Position numbers and translations under genes: made by a program. Shown one piece after another: positions 26,113 through 37,430 of a DNA stretch of 64,000 nucleotides (positions within the stretch are counted from its first letter, which is position 1; every line of letters starts with the position of its first letter). This DNA comes from Riptortus pedestris (taxonomy: Eukaryota; Arthropoda; Insecta; Hemiptera; Alydidae). The notes beneath the pieces were generated by a model that saw only the letters and a program-made list of their open reading frames with translations, did no database searches and was not told where the DNA came from. The DNA lies in assembly GCA_019009955.1 (NCBI GenBank), contig CM032233.1:91714501-91778500 (forward strand), in the 5' to 3' direction.

Positions 26113-26767
26113 TATAATAGTGTATTTGTTATGTTACATGAGTAGAAGTGGGGGTTTGGTAAAGGCTGAAAAATGAACAATGCCAATTTCTCGGTTAATA
26201 TTCAAAATGGATAATTAATGTATATAACAATATTTATAGTAGATTTGATTTTCAATAAATTTTTGCGATCCGACTTATATCAACGGAAATATTTGTATTT
26301 TTCGAAATTAGCCCCTCTCGTAACCCCTTCCCCCTGGTTCTATTTTAGCCTTGTTTCTCATTTAGTACATGTTGAAAACAATATTTGACATTTTAGTTTG
26401 CAATAAGATTTTTCATGATATTTTCGCATACAGTTAATGTACGATGGATTTTATAAAATTGTGGAATTATGGGACATAATTCGTCACCTATCTTAGTAAG
26501 TGACCAGTAATTTTCATTTTAATTGGAGAGATTTAACGGATACACAGGAGGCCGGCCGTTGTTTTCAGTTCGAGCTGACTATAATTTGGATCAGCTCTTA
26601 ATCTGATTTATTCTTGAACCAATCAGTGTAATTAAAATAGAGTTTAACTGTGCAGTTTCAATCTCGGCGTCCTTTTTTTTTCGTCTGACAAACGATTTAA
26701 TTAAAAGATTTTATTCATAGAAACCGTCTGTTCTTTTGCCGGCATGTTTGAGGGTTACAACAAATAA

Positions 26768-26906
26768 TTTTAGCAGATTTCCCCTAAGGGAAATCAGCTA
26801 TTGAGGTTGTACTGAGAACGCGATTTTCGAAAAATTTCCTCTCCAATCGATTCTATCCAGGAGATGACTAAAATGAGGTCTGTTCGAAACTAAATTTATA
26901 TATATA

Positions 26907-26943
<37 letters not shown>

Positions 26944-27220
26944 ATATTTGCCTGTTCCCCTGTCCAACGAACACTCTAGTTCGTTTGATCGTCACGTAAA
27001 ATGAAGATCTTGTTATCAAAGTAGTTGGTGGGGGATTTTAGCGGGAGGAATTTGGAAAATTCAAAATATCTCCGCTTTTATACGTTGGATCGAAAAATTG
27101 TATAGAGCCAATCCTATTGCATATATGTTCTTTTTATATATACATATATTTTCCGAATCATAAATAATAACAGAGATATTTGTTTTTTGTTTTTTTTTTA
27201 GTTTCTGGCTTCCGATGAAT
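26768..27220 (+). repeat. Family H repeat, 5' and central part, TG-rich microsatellite
   Basis: TTTTAGCAGATTTCCCCTAAGGGAAATCAGCT begins it; 'cgcgattttcgaaaaatttc' and 'aggagatgactaaaatgagg' follow. The array is mixed TA/TG (26897-26946). The body runs to 'atatttgttttttg' near 27220. The 3' terminus is missing. Confidence 0.85.
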
Positions 27221-27671
27221 TTTTTTCATCGGAATAGAAGGGTATTCTAGTGATGAACACCTCTGGTAATAGTCAGTGACCTCATGGCCATTAGCTTCTC
27301 CAAGTTTTGCCAATATACTTGAGCCATGTGCAGCATATTACACATACGAGAGTTTTGGACTATATAGTTTAGGAGGGCGGGATGTAGGGGGAGTACGTAG
27401 ATTGAAGGGTTATTGAGGGCATGAAGGAGGGAGAAGGGGTGCATTGTTCAGGGAGTCGAGTGGCTAGGTGCAAGGTCTAGGGATCTAAGGTGCTCTAGTG
27501 GAAGGATAGGGGTTGAACTCGGCTCGAGATCCACTCCCCCCAGCACGTGGCTTATCTAGATTAGCGGCCTCGCCTCACTTCCCATATTCAGAAGTAGCCT
27601 TTCCATCCAAATAACACCTATTTCCTTATCCTTATCCCATGGACCTTTTCATGTGTGTGGGGGAAGCCCAA
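27221..27671. other. Unassigned stretch
   Basis: Purine-rich in part. 'ggtgctctagtggaaggataggggttgaactcgg' loosely resembles a pol III promoter arrangement, but it lacks a second copy and a tail, so I do not call a SINE. Confidence 0.3.
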
Positions 27672-27905
27672 CACACATGAGCTGCGTAAAATAAGCGGAT
27701 TTCCCACGTTAAATTTTTCAATAAATAAATCTACATACTGGTAACTAACACAACACCACAGTGAATATTAAGTGAAGTACTACAAACGTTAATGAAAAAT
27801 CTTTCAGTCAATTTTAATAACCTCCCATCAGAAAGCGTTTGAACTATAAAAAAACAGGCCAGCCAACCTCTGAGAGCTGAACAGATAAATAAAAATATTC
27901 TTTAA
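27672..27905 (-). repeat. Family H repeat, 3' fragment
   Basis: Reversed terminus remnant 'gagctgcgtaaaataagcggatttcccacg', then the 'taacacaacaccacagtgaa' module and 'ctctgagagctgaacagat'. It ends before the body. Confidence 0.75.
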
Positions 27906-27962
27906 AACTTAAAAATTTCCAATTAAAGAAGATAAGCTATTTTCAAAATATTTTTATTTATT

Positions 27963-28380
27963 AATTTGGTTTGTGCCCCACGTCGATGGTGATTGTCATA
28001 ATTAGAATAATATATTTACTCCCTCATGCACTTATCTTTGTTGTACTTTATTTTTATATTATGGAAAATATTACTTTAATATATGATTGTTTCTCATATC
28101 CCTGCTTTTTTCTAAAGAATATAATAAAAGTTAACCTTTTAAATCTTTTTAAGTATGATATAGACCTATTCTATTTTGTACTATATATTTTTGTAAATGT
28201 TTATGTGTTTTAGATATGTTAGTATTTGTGGAATATATTGGCTGCTGTCAGTTAATAGTTCTGTCATATCGTGGGGTATGTGAAGGTTTTTTCTAAGGAT
28301 GCAGTCTGTCAGTATGTGTTTTATCGTAAGGTGTTTGTTGCAGTATTTGCATATAGGGTTATCAGTCCTTGTCATTAAGT
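27963..28380 (-). pseudogene. LINE 3' end fragment: C-terminal zinc knuckle and 3' UTR
   Basis: The minus frame 28375-28181 reads 'NPICKYCNKHLTIKHILTDC', the Cys/His knuckle that closes ORF2 in jockey/CR1/I-group LINEs after the RNase H region, then 'YIPQILTYLKHINIYKNI' and stop. The following 3' UTR to 27963 matches 38314-38612 on the plus strand, including 'ggtctat', 'ttttaaatctttttaa' and the end 'ggggcacaaaccaaattaataaat'. Two copies with the same 3' end and different 5' ends indicate 5'-truncated retrotransposition. The matching plus-strand frame of 80 codons is an antisense shadow. Confidence 0.7.
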
Positions 28381-28807
28381 GTCTATGTGTGACACTTAAA
28401 CAACTTCCTCCCGTCTAGAAGTCCTAAGGTTTGACGGCCACTCCTTAATAGTACTTTTGATATAAAAATGCACTTGCAATATTTGCAGAACATGCTTTTG
28501 ATACAATTAAAAGTTTGAATACTAATTACAGCTTATAAAAAAAAACTCATAGGCTTACGAATAATCAATAATTATTATATTAAGGCTAACAATGTAGGTT
28601 TTTTTTTAAATTTAATCTTATTATTGTTAATTGTTTATTTAATAATTTATGCTCTCTTAAAAATTTATAAATAACTACTGTAATGTACTTCAAATGCATG
28701 TGATATGCTAAATTGCATGGGGCATGTAGATAAATAAACGGCCTTCTTATAGGGTTACTATAGGAAGGGAACAAATAAAAGTAAATACAATACACACGCG
28801 CAAAAAG

Positions 28808-28842
<35 letters not shown>

Positions 28843-29370
28843 AAACTAAAAATGGCGTACCAAGATGGTGACGAAAATACATTAAATCAATATATAACAA
28901 GAGCTGAAGGCTCTAAATAGATTTGGACCAATGACAGTAATTTACCTGTCATATATATTCTTTCCAAATCTCATTAATTCTTTAATAGTTTGAAGCCAAT
29001 CAATATAAAATACCATTACATTCATTCTGGAAAAGAAATTATATATGTCTCATTATCTTTTATAAATATTAGGGTATAGTGTGCCAATTTTACAGACATG
29101 TTTGATTCAAAACAAATGAACTGAATTTGAAACATTCAAAATTTATGTAGTTACATCTAGCGTCTACTGCCACATTTTACTCAATTGGTATGTATAAATG
29201 TTCGAATAATTATTAAATTATAATTTAAGGACTCTAGATAAGCACTTTCCTTAAATTCAATACAAAATATAAATTATAGATCGATTTTGGTTCAATTTTT
29301 GAATCATATAATCCGATTTGATAGTGTTTGATCATGTATCAATTGTTGAGAAGCTAAAAATAAAAAAAAA
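28381..29370. other. Unassigned AT-rich stretch with (CA)n
   Basis: Contains (CA)n at about 28808-28834 followed by (TA)4. No coding or repeat terminus was recognised. Near 29370-29415, 'aaaaaaagtctgtcaagcaag' with 'actaaacacatctcctgcagg' is a faint family H 3' terminus. Confidence 0.4.
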
Positions 29371-29822
29371 AAAGTCTGTCAAGCAAGATGTACTTGAACT
29401 AAACACATCTCCTGCAGGAACATTGAATACTTAGAGACCCCATATAACATGTACGAATTTCTTACTGAAAGAAGCCCACATATCGACAATAAACTAAATC
29501 ACCTTAAAAAATTGAATTTGTTTTATAAAATTTAACTTCTTTTCTGTTTGATTTTGACATCTATTTTTTTAAAATTTATTATAATTTTAGATAATATAAA
29601 TGTACTATTATATAGGAATAAATATATATAATAATAATAATAAAACCATTTTAAATTAATACCTTTAATACTAGTTTAATGTAATATTTGTAGTATAGTA
29701 TATTTGTTGTTTTTAGTATTTGTATTTAATGTTTATTTATCTTGTTTAATTTTTTTTTGTTGATACAGTGTTTGTTATTTTTCTATTATGTTGATTTTAT
29801 TACATTGTTAAATTTTGAGCCA

Positions 29823-30528
29823 AATCGCCTAGTTGCGGGTGCTCCTGTAAAAATAAATAAACAGATCTCCCACGTGTTGGTATGAAACACTGCTGATGTC
29901 ACCTCACAAGTTATTCTATATTTGTAAAAAAACAATTCAATGAGTTAAAGTGGAGGTTTACAAAGACTGAAAACAGGAAAGTACGAATAACTCACTTAAT
30001 ATTTGAGTTATGAAAAAATGTCTTGAACAACAATTCTTGAGCATCAATAGTTCAACAAGAACGGTTTTAAATTTTTTTGGATCCCATTCATAATAAAGGA
30101 GATATTTTGAAATTCAAGTATATCGGTTAATATTCATATTAGGGAAAATATGCATATAACATCATTTGATAGAAAAATGCATTTACAATAAGATTGGTTC
30201 TATACAATTTTTCGATACGACATATAATAACGGAGATATTTCGAATTTTCGATATTCACTACTGAAACCACCTCCGCTCCGCCGGGTTCAATTATAGCCG
30301 TTAACGAACATGATCTTTAGTTTTACTTGAAATGCTTATATATCAAGTTTGATAACAATAAAACCGAAATTGCGACCGATAGAGCGGAAAAATACATATA
30401 TATTTATGTTGAAGGGATCTCATTTTTGTCATCTCCTCAGCTGGGTCGATGGACATTTGGAAGAAATGTTTCGAAAATCTCTTCATGAATACGAACTCAA
30501 TAGCTGGTTACCTTAAGAGAAATCTTCT
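29823..30528 (-). repeat. Family H repeat, old
   Basis: Reversed terminus 'tagttgcgggtgctcctgtaa', 'cagatctcccacg', then a diverged body including 'ttcgatacgacatataataacgg' and 'gccgttaacgaacatgatc'. The microsatellite is nearly gone ('acatatatattta'). The 5' region 'gatctcatttttgtcatctcct' follows and it ends 'ggttaccttaagagaaatcttctta'. Confidence 0.8.
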
Positions 30529-31464
30529 TATATCGGGTTGTGGTTTTCAGTCTTATCTAACGTTTTATAATCGTTATTAAAGATTAAATATAGCTGTAAA
30601 ATGTAAATACGTAATACATGTCGAATTTAAGAAAGAAACAAACAATGATTTTAGAGAATGAGCTGTAACGTTTTCTCTCTAAATTTTTTTTCATTTGTTC
30701 CTGAGTTGACCGGAAAAGCAATTAATCCAGGCCCTATTTGCAATGAATGAAATATACGAATATGAATGCATGTAATAAGAGTTTGGAAGCTCTCTTTTTC
30801 CCCCCCACTGAATGGCATATGTGGTATTTATTTGTAATTATATGCCGTTAACTTCATTGCTTTTAGTGCGAAATCTATTAATGCTATTTCAACTGTGTTC
30901 AACTTTATAGATAAAAGTAGAATCTGGTGCGGATTCATTTAATAGTATTCCGGTATTAGAATAAGGTGTCGAGTGCTGAATTTACTTCACCTCTCATTTC
31001 CAACTGCATAATATATGGTTTTAAGAGATACCTCAGCGTGTGGGTTTTCCATCGCCCCCCCCCTCCCCACCGTTGTCAATACGGAGAAAAACTTTTTCAC
31101 TCCTGTCAATCCGAGGGCACTTCCAGATTGGATTGATGGACCAGTGCACACCGTTGACAGCCTCCATGTTTCATAGAAAAGCTTCATGTATTTTTCAATT
31201 GGGAAATCTCTCTATGAACGCTCCGAACAGGGAAGATACAATATGCATTGAAGCCAAACCTCACAGCTTTTTCGTGTTTTAAACAAAAGTAGTATGCATA
31301 TTGAAGACATTTGAAGTTAATTCCATTTTTAAACAGATTTACACTAAGAGAAATATACTTCACGAAAGAATAACACTATACTACACTAAAAAAATAATTA
31401 TTATTTACTTAATTACTAATTTCCTGGGTTTGACGTTTTTTTTTTTTTACTATTCCCTTCAACT
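30529..31464. other. Unassigned stretch
   Basis: Opposed frames at 30987-31282 overlap; a C-rich run is at about 31055. No domain was recognised. Confidence 0.35.
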
Positions 31465-31572
31465 AAAGGTCCGTCACGCAGGGGCTGCATAAACTAAGTA
31501 GATTTCCCGCGTGAAGTTTAATAATAGATAAATCTACATAATGGTAACACAACACCACCGTGAATATATACA

Positions 31573-31618
<46 letters not shown>

Positions 31619-32185
31619 ATATAACATATTAATTTGATTGAAAACTATTTACTATATCTAGTACTGTAATTTATAATGAATCAGAATAATTTTTATCTCA
31701 ATCAATCAAATTTAAGTAATCCAAAAACTTATGACGGGAGGAGAAGGGTCACCAGAACATATTTGCATATATTTCGTATAATAAAAGTTTCTTGAAAACA
31801 ATATTTAGTATGTAAGGTTCGAATAATATGGTTTATTACACAACTAATTATTGTTAGTTTAACATGAGTAGAAGTGGGGGTTTGCTGAAGGCTGAAGACT
31901 ATAGAATCCAAATATCTCGGTTAATATTTATGACACAGAAAATATGTATAGATCAATATTTATAGAACATTTAATTCGCAATAATATTGGTTCTATGCGA
32001 TTTTTCGATGCGTCTTATAGTACCGGAGATATTTTGAATTTTCAAAATCCCCCCCCTTAAACCCTCGCCTCCCACTGATCCGATTTCAGCCATTAACGAA
32101 CTTGATCTCCCTTTTTATATATAACAATTAAATATGGAATTTTGTAACGATCAAACAAAAATTGCAACCGCTAGAGCGTAAGCAG

Positions 32186-32226
<41 letters not shown>
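31465..32226 (-). repeat. Family H repeat, 3' and body
   Basis: Reversed terminus 'aaaggtccgtcacgcagggg'. The 'gtaacacaacaccaccgtg' module is interrupted by an extra (TA)n at about 31575-31612. The body runs to (TA)n at 32190-32226, where a fold-back element begins. The 5' arm is not found beyond that element. Confidence 0.85.
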
Positions 32227-32229
<3 letters not shown>

Positions 32230-32705
32230 TGTTGTATTTTGGAGTTATGGTCAGTGCTGGTGAAAAATATTATGTATATAGTTCATTCCAATATTTCGAG
32301 AATATTTATATTCTCTTCTTCAGGGCTAAAAATTACAGGCCCTACTTTATATATATATATATATATTGCACATTGTTATTAGAGTGTAACAGATAGTGTT
32401 TGTGTTAATTTTACTTACCAAGACTAATGATACTTAAAAACTATTGTACATGACTGTTGTACCTCTGTTTACATTAGGAGTACTAAATATAATCTACCCA
32501 TACCTATTATAATCAGCTTGGTCACTGCCTTATGTCTTTGTATCACTATAGTTTATTGTCTTTTGTTTGTTGAACTATATTATTCCAATCTCGAAATATT
32601 GGAGTGAACTAAAATTTTTTCACCAACACTGTCCAAAACTCCAAAAAACAACAACACCATATACGTAATACAGAACCTGGTCGAAAACAACTATACAATT
32701 ATATA
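32227..32705. mobile_element. Fold-back element with hammerhead-like core, copy 1
   Basis: The left end (32227, 'ggtgttgtattttggagtta', 'tggtcagtgctggtgaaaaa') is mirrored by the right side ('tttttcaccaacactgtcc', 'aaaactccaaaaaacaacaa', near 32630-32662), an inverted repeat of about 80 bp with indels. The minus strand of 32294-32323 carries CTGAAGA, an 8-base-or-so helix with TAAA loop, and GAAA. It sits in the (TA)n position of a family H copy. Hammerhead motifs in inverted or direct terminal repeats are known from Penelope-like elements, so a non-autonomous Penelope relative is possible. No protein is encoded. Confidence 0.55.
32294..32323 (-). ncRNA. Hammerhead-ribozyme-like core (candidate)
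   Basis: On the minus strand the order is CTGAAGA, then stem AGAGAATA-TAAA-TATTCTC, then GAAA, fitting the core C3U4G5A6N7G8A9 - helix II - G12A13A14 of hammerheads. A short helix III could use UAU with a downstream AUAU, but helix I does not pair well in this copy, so activity is doubtful. Confidence 0.35.
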
Positions 32706-32723
32706 TATAAATATATATATATT

Positions 32724-32754
<31 letters not shown>

Positions 32755-32755
32755 A

Positions 32756-33461
32756 TAGTCATTGAAGTTGTATTCATGACGCAATTCTCGAAATGTTTCT
32801 TCAAATGTCCATCGATCCTACCTAGGAGATGACAAAAATGAGGTCCGTTCAAAATTTTATATATATAAGGTTTTATTTCGAGAATATTTATGTTCCCTTC
32901 TTCAGGGCTGTAAAACTACAGGTACTACTTTATAATATTGCACATTGTTATTAAACTAGAGTGTAACAGGAGGTGTTTATGCTATTTTTACTTACCAAGA
33001 CTAAAGATACTTAAAAACTACTATACATATTGCATTTTTGTTACTGGTTACAATAACCTTCCCTGGTCTGTTCACACAGAGCAGGGTCACAGCCTTATGT
33101 TTTTGTATATCTCTAGAGTATATTATCTTTTGTTTGTTGAACTATATTATAATTATTACTCCAGCTATTATATTATGTTGGCACTATTGTTATGTGTTAT
33201 TACAATTGTTGTTATATTTTGTTAAAGCTTTTATGTTATTGTTATATATATTATGTACAACAGTTATTGCTGTGTGTTATCACAACCATTGCTACATTTT
33301 AATAAAGCTATTCTTATGTTGTAATTAATGGTAATACTAATGTTCTTATAATGGCATAAACTAAGATTTGTTCACCAACAATGACCAAACCTCAAAAAAA
33401 CAAAAACAAAAAAAACAATAACAGCATATAAAAATATAACCTGGTCAAAAAACATCAACAC

Positions 33462-33505
<44 letters not shown>

Positions 33506-34302
33506 CGGTCTGGTGACGCTTTAGCGGTCACAATTTTAGTTTGATCGTTAAACTCGACATTTAATCGTTTTATGTAAAAAAAAATCAAGTTCGTTAATGG
33601 CTGAAATCGGACCAAGGAGGGGGGGGGATTTTCGTAAATTTAAAGTATCTCCGTTACTGTACGTCGGATCGAAAAGTTGAATAAAACAAATCTTATTGCA
33701 AATAAAATGTACTATTAATATTGTTAAATGCATTTATTCTCTGTCTTGAATATTAACCGAGATATTTGTTGTTTTCATGAGATTTCATTTAACTGGCATA
33801 TTTGCATTTTTCAGTTTTCAGCCTTCAGCAAACCCCCACTTACTACTACTTATATTACATAAATAATACTGTTATATAATAAGCCACATTATCCAAAGAT
33901 TAAATACACAATATTGTTTTCAAGGGACCTTTATTATATGAGATACATGAAAATATGTCCTGGTGATCCCCCCCCCCCCGTCTTAAGGTTTTGGACTAAT
34001 AAAATTTCATTAATAGAGATAAAAATTATTCTGATTCATTATAAATTACAGTACTAGATATATTAAATAGTTTCTAATAAAATTAATATGTTATATTCTG
34101 TTATATTTCATTAATTATTTTTCTTTCCGGTGAGAGGTTGGCAGATCTGTGTGTTTACATTTCGGACGCTTCATTCAAGAGGTTTCTTATTACCGCTTGT
34201 ATTTATTTACTTAATATTCACGGAGGTATTGTGTTGCCAGTATGTAGATTTGTCTATTGTTAAACATCAGGAGGGAAATCTGCTTAGTTGACGGAATTTT
34301 GA
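32756..34302 (+). repeat. Family H repeat, long module, split by a fold-back element
   Basis: It opens inside the 5' region ('attgaagttgtattcatgacg', 'tccatcgatcctacctagg'). It is interrupted in the microsatellite position by the fold-back element (32868-33465), then resumes with (TA)n, 'gacgctttagcggtcacaat' and the body. It ends with the long module ('cttaaggttttggactaat', 'gagaggttggcagatctgtg') and a shortened terminus 'gggaaatctgcttagttgacggaatttt' that has lost the stem-loop. Confidence 0.85.
32868..33465. mobile_element. Fold-back element with hammerhead-like core, copy 2
   Basis: It shares with copy 1 'tttcgagaatatttat', 'cttcttcagggct', 'attgcacattgttatta', 'ttttacttaccaagacta', 'cttatgt.tttgtat', 'tcttttgtttgttgaactat' and the right side 'ttcaccaacaatgacc' to 'aacctggtcaaaaaac'. 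The left inverted arm is truncated by the (TA)n junction. The core on the minus strand (32876-32905) is CTGAAGA, helix with TAAA loop, GAAA. Open frames of about 95 codons here are AT-rich chance frames. Confidence 0.5.
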
Positions 34303-34519
34303 TATATTTGAACCCGTTATGACTAGATTCGGCTTCGTGTCCTTATGTATGTACTTCTCCCGAATAATTCAGGGAGTCCTAGAATGTTGAAATTTTATAC
34401 TTTGTACACACTTCTAGTTGTACATATCCTTTTGACTGAAATCGTTGATTAAGAGAATGCTAATTTTTCCAAACATATTACAAAAACACATATATTGCAT
34501 AGGACATATTTTGATCATG

Positions 34520-35092
34520 CAAAGATCTATAATATATGCTTGCATGTCTTTAAGTTATGCATGTCTGCCTAGAAGTCATACATGTCTGTCTATAAATTAT
34601 GCATGTCTGTCTAAACGTTATCCATGTCATGTCTGCCTAGAAGTCATACATGTCTGTCTATAAATTATGCATGTCTGTCTAAACGTTATCCATGTCAGTC
34701 TATAAGTTATGCATATCTGTCTATAAGCCATACATGTCTGTCTATAAGTCATGCATGTCTGTCTATAAGCTATGCACGTCTGTCTATAAGTCTTACATGT
34801 CTGTCTATAAGTTATACATGTCTGTCTATAAGTTATACATGTTGGTCTATATGTTATCCATGTCTGCCTATAAGCCATACATGTCTGTCAATAAGCTATG
34901 CACGTCTGTCTATAAGTCTTACATGTCTATCTATAAGTAATACATGTCTGTCTATAAGTTATACATGTTGGTCTATATGTTATCCATGTCTGCCTATAAG
35001 CCATACATGTCTGTCTATAAGTTATGCTTGTCTGTTTATAAGTTATCCATGTCTGTCTATAAGTCATACATGTCTGTTTATAAGATATGGTC
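34520..35092. repeat. 21-bp minisatellite with higher-order structure
   Basis: About 26 tandem units resembling gtctgtctataagttatacat. Because 21 is a multiple of three, two plus frames and one minus frame stay open (up to 157 codons) and translate as seven-residue repeats; I do not call a gene. A six-unit block starting near 34774 recurs 126 bp later near 34900, and a three-unit block near 34563 recurs near 34629. The array ends just before a family H 5' terminus. Confidence 0.95.
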
Positions 35093-35099
35093 TATGACC

Positions 35100-35219
35100 T
35101 TTTAGCAGATTTCTCGAAAGGAAAATCAGCTTTTGAGGTCGTACTCATGCCGCTATTTTCAAAATTTCTTCAAATGTCTATCGATCCTACCCAGGAGATT
35201 ATGAAAATGAGGTTCGTTC

Positions 35220-35263
<44 letters not shown>

Positions 35264-35685
35264 GTTAACGCTCTAGCGGTCGCACTTCTTGTTTGATCGT
35301 TATCAAACTCGATATTTAAACGTTTTATGCAAAAAGACAGATCAAGTTCGTTAATGGATGAAATCGGACCAGTGGGAGGGGGGATTTTCGAAAATTCGAA
35401 ATATCTCCGTTACCTACGTCGGTTCAAAAACTTGTATTGCACCAAGCTTATTGTAAATTAAATTTACTATAAATATTGTTCTATACATTTATTGTCTATC
35501 TTGAATATTAACCGAGATAGTTGCACTTTTATTAAAAGTGGGCCGATAAAGGACGAGTGAGTTTCCCACCAAAAGCTAGTTCGGCCATTTCCGTAACTGT
35601 TCGACTCTCGTATGGAGATTTCTCTATTGTATAACTTCACGTGGGAAATCTGCTTAGTTTACGCAGCCCCTGCATGTCTGACTTC
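35100..35685 (+). repeat. Family H repeat, complete, 'CCAAAAGCTAG' module
   Basis: TTTTAGCAGATTTCTCGAAAGGAAAATCAGCT (palindrome damaged), 5' region, (TA)n at about 35227-35261, body, module 'gagtttcccaccaaaagctag' with 'ctcgtatggagatttctct', then GGGAAATCTGCT, acgcagcccctgcat, tctgactt. The terminal GACGGACTTTT is mutated. Confidence 0.88.
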
Positions 35686-36283
35686 TCAACCGATGCATTG
35701 GGAGGGAGAGACATTGAAATGAAATAAATTTAAATGAAATAAAACCTAACATTTTGATTATTTAATTTTATAGAAGTATTAGGAAGACATGCGGTGCGTA
35801 CATAAGATTTTTTTATAGGCATGATTGCTCAAAAAATGACTACTTAATTTCTCAACTGTTCGCTTACTCGGCTGGTATTTTTGTCTTGAAATGGTAAGTT
35901 AATGTTTTGCCGTTATTCAGGCCGATGGCTAATATCAGGCCGCCTTTTGCAATTAAGGAAGAGCGGAATATAAAAAGGCAGCTGTTTGTGGGTAAAAAGG
36001 AAGAGAGGGCCAGCGGGATAGAAGACGCTAGCCAGCTCCCCAAGGCTATAAAGAGAAATAGAGTTTTGACTAAGTGGCCCACAATAAAGGGAGTTAGAAG
36101 GTAGAGGCAGGCTCCTCCTCTACCACCCAATTCCAGCCTCCGACCATCACTCATAAATCCTCCTTTATGGCCTACTTGTATCCCAAGCTCTCCTCAAAAA
36201 CTTAATGTGTTGATTACTTAAACGTTATTTACCCTTCTCTTTATTTCACTCACTCGCCCTTCATCTACATTTCTTATATAGCT
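35686..36283. other. Unassigned stretch with opposed open frames
   Basis: A minus frame (35864-36154, 96 codons) has a hydrophobic middle and an overlapping plus frame (35907-36104) is lysine/arginine-rich. Composition is less AT-rich than the repeats. I recognise no domain in either and cannot choose a strand. Confidence 0.3.
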
Positions 36284-36908
36284 AAAAGTCCGTCACGCAG
36301 GTGCTGCGTAAACTAAGCGGATTTCCCGCGTGAAGTTTTAGAATAGAGAAATTTCAAGAGAACCGAACAGTTACTGAAACGGCCGAACTAGCTAGCCGGA
36401 AACTCATCATCGAAAAGTTAGCCGATCTCATCATGTCCGTTACGCTCAATAAAATGCAAATATCTTGGTTAATATTCAAGATAAAGAATAAACGTATATA
36501 ACAATATTTGTAGTAAATTTAGTTTGCAATAAGATTGGTTCTATACTGAATTTCGATCCGACGTATAACGTAACGAAGATATGCCGAATTTTCGAAGATC
36601 CCCCTTTAAACACCCCTCCCACTGGTCCGATTTCAGCCATTAACGAACTTGACCTTTATTTTTACATAAAACGTTTAAAAATCGAGTTCGCGCTAGAGCG
36701 TTACCAGACATATATATATATATATTATATATATTGTTATATATATATATATAATATAGAGGTTATATATATATATATATAATTTTGAACGGACCGCATT
36801 TTCGTCATCTCCTGAGTAGGATCGATGGACATTTGAAGAAAAATTTTGAAAATCGCCTCATGAGTACGAATCAGCTATTGGATTTCCCTTAAGGGAAATC
36901 TGCTAAAA
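36284..36908 (-). repeat. Family H repeat, complete
   Basis: From aaaagtccgtcacgcaggtg (stem-loop with one change) and gcggatttcccgcg, through the 'CCAAAAGCTAG' module and body, a disrupted (TA)n (36713-36781) and the 5' region, to 'gatttcccttaagggaaatctgctaaaa', where the terminal palindrome is perfect. Confidence 0.9.
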
Positions 36909-37078
36909 AACTGGAGCTTCATCTTTTTTATGTAGGAATAAAACGCACGATATGTAATCTGTATACTTACAGAATACTTACACTTAACAAATCTTTACAT
37001 TTTCGTAATCAAATAACAGGTTGTAAAATAAATTCGTAGCGTTTATCAATATTTCAATTTAATCTTCTCTGTGTTTAT

Positions 37079-37430
37079 AAAAAGTCCGTCACGCAGGGGC
37101 TGCTTTAACTAAGCAGATTTCCCACTTGCATCCCGTATTTGTATTCATCTCATGACGTTAAAGTTCAATGAGAACAATATTTGTTATTTAGGCTTCGAAT
37201 AAAGTGCTTCATAATATAACAGCTTGTTGTTGATATGACACGAGTAGGAGTGGGGGTTTACCGAAGGCCGAAAACTAAAAAAACGCAAATATATCGTTTA
37301 ATATTAAGGATAATGAAAACGTGTAGATAACAAAATTAATAGATCTCTTAATTTGGAATAAGAATGGTTCTATATAAATTTTCTATCCTACGTACAGTAA
37401 CGAGATATTTTGAATTTTCGAAAATATTTA
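37079..37430 (-). repeat. Family H repeat, 3' fragment, short module
   Basis: Reversed terminus 'aaaaagtccgtcacgcaggggctgc', then 'gcagatttcccacttgc', 'aggcttcgaataaagtgcttc' and 'gagtgggggtttaccgaagg'. It ends in 'gatattttgaattttcg' before the microsatellite. Confidence 0.85.

Larger units (their letters stand above)
24297..26360 (-). repeat. Family H repeat split by a mariner
   Basis: The 3' side is 24297-24807 (decayed terminus 'gtccgtcaggcaggggctgcg', 'acaacaccgtgaatattaag' module, G8 run). The 5' side is 26113-26360, continuing the body 'gttatgttacatgagtagaagtgggggtt'. The consensus reads through once the mariner and one TA copy are removed. The microsatellite and 5' arm are missing after about 26360. 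Confidence 0.85.

Noticed and set aside
27455..27530. tRNA or SINE promoter
   Set aside because: The B-box match is poor, there is no second copy and no tail.
28586..28900. 104-codon minus frame
   Set aside because: It crosses the (CA)n tract and is very AT-rich with no motif.
34520..35092. CRISPR array
   Set aside because: Units are contiguous 21-mers without spacers, and the genome is eukaryotic.
34624..35097. 157-codon open frame
   Set aside because: It is a translation of the 21-bp minisatellite; two further frames are open for the same arithmetic reason.
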